A stretch of DNA of 7,445 nucleotides from a bacterium (GTDB taxonomy: Bacteria > Arandabacterota > Arandabacteria > Arandabacterales > Arandabacteraceae): assembly GCA_029933125.1 (NCBI GenBank), contig JAOZOU010000030.1, forward strand, positions 1 through 7,445, read 5' to 3'. Below are positions 1 to 4,135 of this stretch, in pieces; the stretch's first letter is position 1, and each line of letters opens with the position of its first letter. The notes under the pieces were generated by a model. It worked only from the letters and a program-made list of their open reading frames with translations, was not told the origin of the DNA and searched no databases. Made by a program: the position numbers and the translations under genes.

Positions 1-131
1 AGCAGAAGCCCACAGTATCGTATGAGTATCTCAAGCGATATGCGAACCACTACATTTACTACGATGCCGCCTATGGAGTAGGAGTCATCCAGGAGAAAGC
101 CTGCTGCCTGATCAAGGTCAGTGATGCCTGA
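1..131 (+). CDS. C-terminal end of a truncated gene, possibly major capsid protein
   Basis: An open frame enters from the left edge (codons in phase with base 3) and ends with TGA at 129-131, giving the last 42 residues of a protein. The other two forward frames close within about 80 bases, so this is the plausible reading. The tail is aromatic and then beta-like (IYYDAAYGVGVIQEKACC, then LIKVSDA). A last beta strand ending close to the C-terminus is common in HK97-fold major capsid proteins. Its place just ahead of small virion-protein genes and upstream of adaptor genes also fits a capsid protein. That assignment is inference from position and style only; the fragment is too short for a firm family call. 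It is followed after 37 bases by the next gene. Confidence 0.5.
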   Translation, partial: QKPTVSYEYLKRYANHYIYYDAAYGVGVIQEKACCLIKVSDA

Positions 132-150
132 TCCGCTGAGTGAACTAAAG

Positions 151-157
151 AAAGGAG
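151..157 (+). promoter_or_regulatory. Shine-Dalgarno site for the 127-residue virion protein
   Basis: The purine run AAAGGAG lies 11 bases before the ATG at 169. A closer ATG at 162 opens a frame of only four codons, so the site decides for the start at 169. That start also gives the N-terminus shared with the spike gene at 953. Confidence 0.6.
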
Positions 158-168
158 AACTATGAGAA

Positions 169-552
169 ATGACTGAATATGGGTTCAGAGACAACAAAAT
201 CGCCGCGATGACTCCTGGCATCGTCACCGTCCCGATGAGTTTCGAAGATGGCGAGCAGACAGCCACGAAAATCTATTTCCCGTTCAAAGTCCGGATCGAC
301 AAAATCCGGAGCATTGTCATGAAGGCGATTGCAGGCACCGATGATGGCACCATTACCGGCGCGAATGCCAGCGGCAATTCCGCCAACGGTGTCGTCACAG
401 TCGCCGCCTCTTCCGCTCTCAACACTGAAGATTCTGCAACGCCAACATCCAACAACGTCGTCGAAGCCGGGTCTTACTACAAACTCACAGCTTCTAAGAG
501 TACAGCTGGTGGGAAGGTACTGGTCACACTTGAATACACACGCATTGCTTAG
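169..552 (+). CDS. small beta-rich virion protein (decoration or head-fiber type) with YGFRDNK docking peptide
   Basis: The product has 127 residues with no signal peptide or membrane segment. Residues 4-10 (YGFRDNK) recur at the same place in the spike encoded at 953. The rest is unrelated to that spike and rich in Gly, Ala, Ser, Thr and Val, with alternating beta-strand patterns: roughly 35-52 (KIYFPFKVRIDKIRSIVM), then a Gly/Ala/Ser loop (54-75), then strands at 75-80, 100-110 and 115-126. I recall this architecture from small phage virion proteins of unknown exact role. Capsid decoration protein or head fiber is the best inference, supported by its position after the presumed capsid gene. 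The next gene begins 2 bases after its stop, which suggests translational coupling. Confidence is high that it is a gene and moderate that it is structural. Confidence 0.8.
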   Translation: MTEYGFRDNKIAAMTPGIVTVPMSFEDGEQTATKIYFPFKVRIDKIRSIVMKAIAGTDDGTITGANASGNSANGVVTVAASSALNTEDSATPTSNNVVEAGSYYKLTASKSTAGGKVLVTLEYTRIA

Positions 553-554
553 AG

Positions 555-755
555 ATGTCCCCAGACCTGCCAGCGCTTATCAGCACGCTCGGCTTCCCAA
601 TCGCCGTCACTTGCTATCTGCTCTGGGAACGGCAGAACATCTCACGCAAACTCGAAAAGGCGATTCGGGAAGACCTCGTATCCGCGATTCAGGAGCTGAA
701 GGAGCAGATTATCATCTTTTCTGAACGCTGTAATGGAGGGCGCAGGAGGGAGTGA
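555..755 (+). CDS. YvrJ-like small membrane protein
   Basis: The product has 66 residues. A hydrophobic segment at about residues 7-24 contains LISTLGFPIAVTCYLLW, closely matching the YvrJ family signature: a short protein with an xGFPIAVTxxLLxR core followed by an amphipathic charged helix. Here the helix runs about 28-57 (KLEKAIREDLVSAIQELKEQ), and the protein ends in a basic RRRE tail. YvrJ proteins occur in many tailed-phage genomes; a holin-like or membrane role has been suggested, but I know of no firm function. The ATG lies two bases after the preceding stop with no clear Shine-Dalgarno, so it is probably translated by reinitiation. The site GGAGGG near its 3' end (745-750) serves the next gene. 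Confidence 0.75.
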   Translation: MSPDLPALISTLGFPIAVTCYLLWERQNISRKLEKAIREDLVSAIQELKEQIIIFSERCNGGRRRE

Positions 756-761
756 AGAGAT

Positions 762-920
762 ATGGCTGTCACAGTTGATGCAAGTGCCGATCCGTACATC
801 CATGCTTATGGCACGACCGCCGAAGTCTTAGGGCATCTCAAGGATCAGAACGTCGCCTCAAGCGATGTTATCGCGATCTGGTATAACGGCACCAACACCA
901 GTGTGGTCTATCGGCGATGA
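762..920 (+). CDS. 52-residue hypothetical virion-region protein
   Basis: ATG at 762 to TGA at 918-920 encodes 52 residues. The GGAGGG at 745-750 lies 11 bases upstream of the start, inside the end of the YvrJ-like gene, and only 6 bases separate the two genes. The protein starts MAVTVDASADPYIHAYGTTA and ends with a likely beta hairpin, SSDVIAIWYNGTNTSVVYRR. Small phage proteins with a similar ending (a DVIAIYYNG-type strand followed by VYR) are familiar to me, but I know of no function. There is no signal, membrane segment or cysteine. Codon use matches the neighbours, and the tight spacing with a ribosome site supports a real gene. A minor structural protein is possible but unproven. Confidence 0.65.
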   Translation: MAVTVDASADPYIHAYGTTAEVLGHLKDQNVASSDVIAIWYNGTNTSVVYRR

Positions 921-941
921 TAGTGTGAGAGGGAAAAAAAC

Positions 942-946
942 GGAGG
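942..946 (+). promoter_or_regulatory. Shine-Dalgarno site for the 380-residue spike
   Basis: GGAGG lies 6 bases before the ATG at 953, the strongest and best-spaced ribosome site in the first gene block. It is preceded by an A7 run. It fixes the start that carries the YGFRDNK peptide. Confidence 0.7.
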
Positions 947-952
947 ATTTTT

Positions 953-2095
953 ATGTCCAAGTATGGATTTAGAGACAATAAACTTGTAACTGCCCATTTG
1001 ACGGCTGATGATCTGAAAGTAACTTCGCGGGATTATTCATATCTGGTTACGAAGCTCGATTCAGGTGGCTATCGCGTGATCGACTGTGAAGGCTCGGTAG
1101 TTTTTACCGAAAATGATCCTAACCATGCCGAGAACGCGATTCAATGGGCTATAAACCAAAGTGGTTCTGGTTGTTCTATTTTTATAAAAAGAGGTGCATA
1201 TAATATCAGTGATACTATTAGCATAAAGAATGGTCTTAGTCATTTAGAGATACGTGGTGAGGGACAGGGAACGCATTTGCATGCTAAAATGAATAAGTCC
1301 TTGATAGAAATCGGAGAGGTTGGCACATACACTCATAACATCAAAATTGCAGATTTAGGACTTGGAGGTGAAGATGTCACTCCAATTGGGATAAAAATAT
1401 TCAGGAGTCGACTCCCGGTTCTCAAGAACCTACACATATCTCACTTCAATGATTCGGGGATTAAGATAGGAGGCTATACTTATTATGGGCAGATATCAGG
1501 TTGCCATATATACAGTAACTCTAACTACGGTATTTATGCATCGTATGCGCTTTACGAAACAGGCTCGCTTGGACCGTTCTCCATAAGAGATGTAAGTCTC
1601 TACAATCATATAACAGACATACATTTGCATAATATTGTTGCCGAATTAGCTACGGTGTCATTTGAATCTGCAACTAATGGGATTACTATGAACAATGTTA
1701 AGTCTGTATCATTAACTTCTTGTTACTTTGAGGGTCTAACTTATGGAATCAAAGTAGAAGCATCTGCCGTTAGTAGAGTTGCCGTAATTGAACCGTACTT
1801 TGCGGGTGATGTAGGCACGATATTAGTGAAAAGCGGAGGAGGGACAGCGCATATAGAGTGGGTTGGCGACTGGAATAAGGTATCAAGAAGTGACACAGCA
1901 ACCATACCAAGCGGAAACTCAAGTGTTGTAGTAGACCACGGATTGGTTGAAGCACCAAGTGATTTGCAATTAACAGGAACACATAGCGAAGTAGCTAATT
2001 GCTGGGTATCAGATATCACGGATACACAGTTCACAATAAATGCACCTGCTAATGTAACGGCTGATAGAGATGTCTATTGGGAAGCTGAAGTATGA
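953..2095 (+). CDS. right-handed beta-helix spike protein (pectate-lyase-like) with YGFRDNK docking peptide
   Basis: The product has 380 residues. Residues 1-12 repeat the docking peptide of the 127-residue protein. Residues 27-53 form a lead-in typical of archaeal pectate-lyase-like proteins (LVTKLDSGGYRVIDCEGSVV). Residues 58-122 hold the capping helix and first turns: AENAIQWAIN, then FIKRGAYNISDTI, then LEIRGEGQGTHL. Residues 125-300 are short beta-helix rungs with the repeated themes GIKI, GIYA, GITM and GIKV. Residues 314-380 match a C-terminal module I recognise from phage spikes: VVVDHGL, then FTI, ending VYWEAEV. No obvious catalytic carboxylate set can be assigned, so binding or cleavage of a host surface glycan is inference. 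The gene is A- and T-rich with AGT/AGC and ATA codons, unlike the GC-richer genes around it, which suggests acquisition of the spike body by transfer. Confidence 0.85.
   Translation: MSKYGFRDNKLVTAHLTADDLKVTSRDYSYLVTKLDSGGYRVIDCEGSVVFTENDPNHAENAIQWAINQSGSGCSIFIKRGAYNISDTISIKNGLSHLEIRGEGQGTHLHAKMNKSLIEIGEVGTYTHNIKIADLGLGGEDVTPIGIKIFRSRLPVLKNLHISHFNDSGIKIGGYTYYGQISGCHIYSNSNYGIYASYALYETGSLGPFSIRDVSLYNHITDIHLHNIVAELATVSFESATNGITMNNVKSVSLTSCYFEGLTYGIKVEASAVSRVAVIEPYFAGDVGTILVKSGGGTAHIEWVGDWNKVSRSDTATIPSGNSSVVVDHGLVEAPSDLQLTGTHSEVANCWVSDITDTQFTINAPANVTADRDVYWEAEV
1404..1430. repeat. two adjacent palindromes inside the first spike gene
   Basis: A perfect 12-base palindrome, GGAGTCGACTCC (1404-1415), is followed after one base by GGTTCT-CA-AGAACC (1417-1430), a 6-base-pair inverted repeat around two bases. 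They encode residues 151-159 of the beta-helix. The patch is GC-richer than the rest of this AT-rich gene. Each element alone is expected by chance about once or twice in a window of this size; only their adjacency is unusual. Confidence 0.5.
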
Positions 2096-2176
2096 TGTGA
2101 AGAGAAGGTGATCTGAGTACGGGTCTATTTGGGAGAGAAGGAGTTAAAAAAACAGATTCGGGTGAGTGAAAAAAAA

Positions 2177-2192
2177 CCGAAAAATTTTTATA
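2177..2192 (+). promoter_or_regulatory. archaeal-type promoter (BRE plus TATA box)
   Basis: CCGAAAAA (2177-2184) followed directly by TTTTTATA (2185-2192) fits a purine-rich BRE next to an archaeal TATA box. A start about 26 bases past the box centre would fall near 2215. It stands at the head of the 2446-5776 gene block, immediately after the end of the first block, so it probably gives the connector and spike genes their own transcript. The T5 in the box could also help to end upstream transcription. Confidence 0.5.
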
Positions 2193-2214
2193 CTCTCAGA
2201 ACGCTCCATCTTAT

Positions 2215-2282
2215 TGCAGTGCCATGAATACGCCCAACCTTTCCCTCCTCGCAACAGAACTTGACGGAGCACTGCATGCTCC
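2215..2282 (+). repeat. overlapping inverted repeats at the predicted 5' end of the leader
   Basis: TGCAGTGC (2215-2222) is exactly complementary to GCACTGCA (2269-2276), an 8-base-pair long-range stem. The second arm also lies within GGAGCA-CTGCA-TGCTCC (2266-2282), a 6-base-pair hairpin with a 5-base loop. The two pairings are mutually exclusive, as in an RNA switch, and they start right where transcription is predicted to begin. Chance occurrence cannot be excluded. Confidence 0.4.
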
Positions 2283-2382
2283 TCTCCTCTCGCTCCGTCT
2301 TCCAATTTCTTCCCGAGTATTTGTGCGTTGCCTTGCCTTGCCCTGCCACTTCACAGTACGCCCTTTATCCTCTATCCGGTCC

Positions 2383-2408
2383 GGGTGGAAGCGGAGGGGA
2401 GGAGGGGA
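2383..2408 (+). other. G-rich tract before the ribosome site
   Basis: The run has at least six G-tracts of two to four bases within 26 bases, including GGAGGGGAGGAGGGG. It could form a two-tier G-quadruplex or act as a set of decoy Shine-Dalgarno sequences. The true ribosome site GGAGG for the next gene lies at 2427-2431, 14 bases before its ATG. Confidence 0.35.
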
Positions 2409-2445
2409 TTTCCATCCTACGTAGCAGGAGGAAGCTGAAATCACG

Positions 2446-3132
2446 ATGCCGTTTTTAATCGTCAAACCGGACTATCCGCATGCTGCGATCACCAATGCAC
2501 GGCTGAATGTGCGCAAGGGCGAGATCATCGAATGCCCGCCCGACTATATGCCTTCATCTTCGTTCTTAGTGTTCGGCTCGCGTGCGGAAGCCGAGAAATA
2601 TCTTCGTTCGCTTCATGCTGCTTCGCAAAACCTGCCCGAAGCAACCCAGCCAGCAACGCCACCTCCCGCGGCGGAAGGGCGCTCCCGTCCCTCCCGGGAA
2701 AGAGGTTCTCCATCTTCACCTCCGCCTCTTTATCCGCTCTTCCGCCGTGTCTCCAGCATCCATGGCGAGACCGTCTATCAGCTATTCTCACGTGACATCC
2801 ACAGGTTCCTATCGCAACCAGAACCTGATATTATGCCAGATTTGCAGAGGCTGAACATTCACAAGAACACCGCGCAGCGGCTGCTGGATTACGAAGAGCG
2901 TCATTTCCATCGTCCTTCGATCATCCAGGCGCTCAAAGCCATCATCGAACGCGAAGAGAAAGCAGAGAGCGAAGACGAAGAAGAAGAGAAAGAGGAAGAG
3001 AGAAAACCGGCAGGCGAAGGGGAACCAAGGGGAAGTGGTGAGAAAACTGAAAAGTCTGAGAAACAACCGAAAGCTCCACGTGGCATCACGCATTCCAGCT
3101 CGCCGGGCGTGCGCAAGCTTCTGCAACCTTAA
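2446..3132 (+). CDS. 228-residue protein of unknown function with Pro-rich linker and charged tail
   Basis: I do not recognise a family. ATG at 2446 is the only start, because an in-frame TAG lies at 2422-2424. GGAGG at 2427-2431 is the likely ribosome site. Four segments are visible. Residues 1-56 look like a small alpha/beta domain (FLIVKPDY, then NVRKGEIIECPPDY, FLVFGS, and a helix AEAEKYL). Residues 60-97 are a Pro/Ser/Arg-rich linker. Residues 105-170 are helical, with NTAQRLLDYEERHFHRPSII as the most conserved-looking stretch. Residues 168-228 are charged and probably disordered, with the acidic block ESEDEEEEKEEER followed by a Lys/Arg/Ser-rich end. It is the first gene of the connector block and lies 26 bases ahead of an adaptor gene, so a head or neck accessory or assembly protein is likely. 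The charged tail would suit a scaffold or DNA-end-binding role, which is inference. Confidence 0.75.
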   Translation: MPFLIVKPDYPHAAITNARLNVRKGEIIECPPDYMPSSSFLVFGSRAEAEKYLRSLHAASQNLPEATQPATPPPAAEGRSRPSRERGSPSSPPPLYPLFRRVSSIHGETVYQLFSRDIHRFLSQPEPDIMPDLQRLNIHKNTAQRLLDYEERHFHRPSIIQALKAIIEREEKAESEDEEEEKEEERKPAGEGEPRGSGEKTEKSEKQPKAPRGITHSSSPGVRKLLQP

Positions 3133-3136
3133 TATC
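3129..3136 (+). promoter_or_regulatory. weak TATA-like box ahead of the first adaptor
   Basis: TTAATATC overlaps the stop of the preceding gene and is centred about 26 bases before the ATG at 3159. No Shine-Dalgarno precedes that ATG (CTCTATCTTTTACC). The spacing is what a leaderless archaeal transcript would need, but the upstream bases are a poor BRE match, so this is a weak candidate. Confidence 0.25.
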
Positions 3137-3158
3137 TTTCTGAGCTCTATCTTTTACC

Positions 3159-3770
3159 ATGTCATACGCGTCGCTCTCGAAGCTGCGGCTGCTCACGCAT
3201 TTCACGGTTGCTGAGATTTCAGATGCTGATGTTTCTTCGCTCATCCCTGAAGCCGATCGCGCGGTTCTGAGGCTCGCGACGATTGAGGTCTATGACGAGA
3301 AGCTCGAAGGTGACATTGATGGCTCCAATACGATCTTCACGACCGCACACAAGCCGATTGCCGATACGGACTTTGATTCTGATGTGGACGCTGATGATGT
3401 CACCGTGTATCTCGTTGATTACGACAGCGAAATGAATCCGGTGCATTCCTCCACTGAAGTTGCATCGGTGAATGCGCGCGACGGGATCATCACACTCTCT
3501 GAAGCGCCAACTACCACGAATGCAGAGGTTGGGGTTTTTGCCGATTACCGGTACTACAAAATGCCGGTGGATTATGATGTGCTCAAGCTCGCTGCGAATT
3601 ACTATCTCGCGCATCTTTGCGAGATGAAGATTCGCACTGAACGGGCATTGCAGTTCACAACGCCACAACCCAGCAAACTCCCGCCGGTTACGTCCTCAAA
3701 ATCGCGCTGGCTGGAGCTCGCGCTCTCGCAGCTACCGTTTGCTAAACCGTCCTTGATAGGGGTGAAATAA
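3159..3770 (+). CDS. head-tail adaptor-like protein with inserted beta domain
   Basis: The product has 203 residues. Residues 3-42 are helical with the adaptor-type pattern ISDADVSSLIPEADRAVLRLA, and residues 138-160 hold a second helix (YDVLKLAANYYLAHLCEMK). Both match the next gene's product in order and spacing. This resembles the small helical connectors of the HK97 gp6 / SPP1 gp15 kind, which form a ring under the portal. Between the helices, about residues 44-135, sits a beta-rich insertion with DIDGSNTIF, then DVTVYLVDY, then ARDGIITLSEAP, then FADYRYY. I recall this insertion in viral adaptors. The D/N/G-rich loop DTDFDSDVDADD could bind calcium. The tail (168-203) is Pro/Ser-rich. 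No Shine-Dalgarno precedes the ATG. The role is inferred from fold pattern and position. Confidence 0.7.
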   Translation: MSYASLSKLRLLTHFTVAEISDADVSSLIPEADRAVLRLATIEVYDEKLEGDIDGSNTIFTTAHKPIADTDFDSDVDADDVTVYLVDYDSEMNPVHSSTEVASVNARDGIITLSEAPTTTNAEVGVFADYRYYKMPVDYDVLKLAANYYLAHLCEMKIRTERALQFTTPQPSKLPPVTSSKSRWLELALSQLPFAKPSLIGVK

Positions 3771-3773
3771 GAA

Positions 3774-4133
3774 ATGTCCGTAACTTATACCACCGCGGCA
3801 ATTGTGAAGAAGCGTGTGAAGAGCATTTCTTCGTCGCTTTCTGATGATGATATCGAGGAGAACATACTTCAGGCTGAGTCGCTCATCGATTCTGTGATGA
3901 AGCGTACGGCACGTGGTACGTCGCCCGATTTCACGTTCGATGCAGATAAGCACGGCATCATACGCGACTGTGCTACGAACTATGCGGCGTATCTCTGCAT
4001 CACCTACGATCCAACTGAGTTCGCGTCCATGGAGACTGCGGAGATGGTTGCGAATCTGCTCTGGAATGCGGTGCAGAATGCGCTCACCATGCTCTCCGAT
4101 TCGCGGTTTGTTGAGTATCTCGCTTCATTGTAA
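3774..4133 (+). CDS. second head-tail adaptor-like protein
   Basis: The product has 119 residues, compact and largely helical. Residues 5-43 (YTTAAIVKKRVKSISS, then LSDDDIEENILQAESLIDSVM) and 62-76 (IIRDCATNYAAYLC) are typical of gp6-like connector proteins. They align without gaps to the first adaptor's N-terminal helix pair and to its ANYYLAHLC helix. The C-terminal helix (85-108) contains METAEMVANLLWNAVQNALTM. It lacks the beta insertion of its neighbour. GGGGTGA at 3759-3765, inside the end of the preceding gene, lies 8 bases before the ATG. The start follows the previous stop by three bases and the next start follows this stop by two, so the three genes are surely co-translated. It may act as a second ring or a stopper in the neck. 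Confidence 0.7.
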   Translation: MSVTYTTAAIVKKRVKSISSSLSDDDIEENILQAESLIDSVMKRTARGTSPDFTFDADKHGIIRDCATNYAAYLCITYDPTEFASMETAEMVANLLWNAVQNALTMLSDSRFVEYLASL

Positions 4134-4135
4134 CC

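Larger units (their letters stand above)
2096..2445 (+). other. 350-base intergenic region with promoter and long leader, no convincing gene
   Basis: The region splits into three parts. The first (2096-2176) is purine-rich with A7 and A8 runs. The second is a BRE/TATA promoter at 2177-2192. The third (about 2215-2445) would be a leader of some 230 bases before the next gene. The leader holds inverted repeats, a long pyrimidine-rich stretch (about 2279-2310), the tandem CCTTG-type run near 2328-2346, and a G-rich tract at 2383-2408 just before the ribosome site. Open frames here (for example ATG at 2224 to 2424, 66 codons) translate to Ser-, Arg- and Cys-rich sequences of no recognisable kind. 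A regulatory leader or a noncoding RNA is possible. I see no tRNA or rRNA. Confidence 0.55.

Noticed and set aside
290-310. 7-base-pair inverted repeat TCCGGAT/ATCCGGA in the 127-residue gene
   Set aside because: Several such short hairpins are expected by chance in a window this long, and it lies in an ordinary coding stretch.
329-724. 131-codon + strand frame across two small virion genes
   Set aside because: It is out of frame with two better-supported genes that have matching starts, coupling and recognisable features; its translation is Pro/Arg/His-rich and featureless.
953-2095. Target gene of a diversity-generating retroelement
   Set aside because: Archaeal virus fibers are known targets, but no reverse transcriptase, template repeat or C-type lectin variable region is visible in either spike.
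2096-2445. tRNA or integration site in the gap
   Set aside because: No cloverleaf arms, T-loop consensus or long direct repeats could be found by eye, and no integrase gene is nearby.
2211-2465. 84-codon - strand frame in the intergenic region
   Set aside because: It overlaps the start of the 228-residue gene, has an Arg/Ser-rich unrecognisable product and would oppose the predicted promoter.
2686-2706. CCCGGG-centred palindrome in the Pro-rich linker region
   Set aside because: It is explained by the GC-rich Pro/Arg/Ser codons of the linker.
2809-3126. - strand frame with a Phe/Leu-rich hydrophobic product
   Set aside because: It is the antisense shadow of the Glu/Lys-rich tail of the 228-residue gene (GAA/GAG codons read backwards give Phe/Leu); no ribosome site or context.
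3219-3668. 149-codon - strand frame
   Set aside because: It lies entirely antisense to the first adaptor gene and is rich in Ile, Arg and His as expected for a shadow frame.
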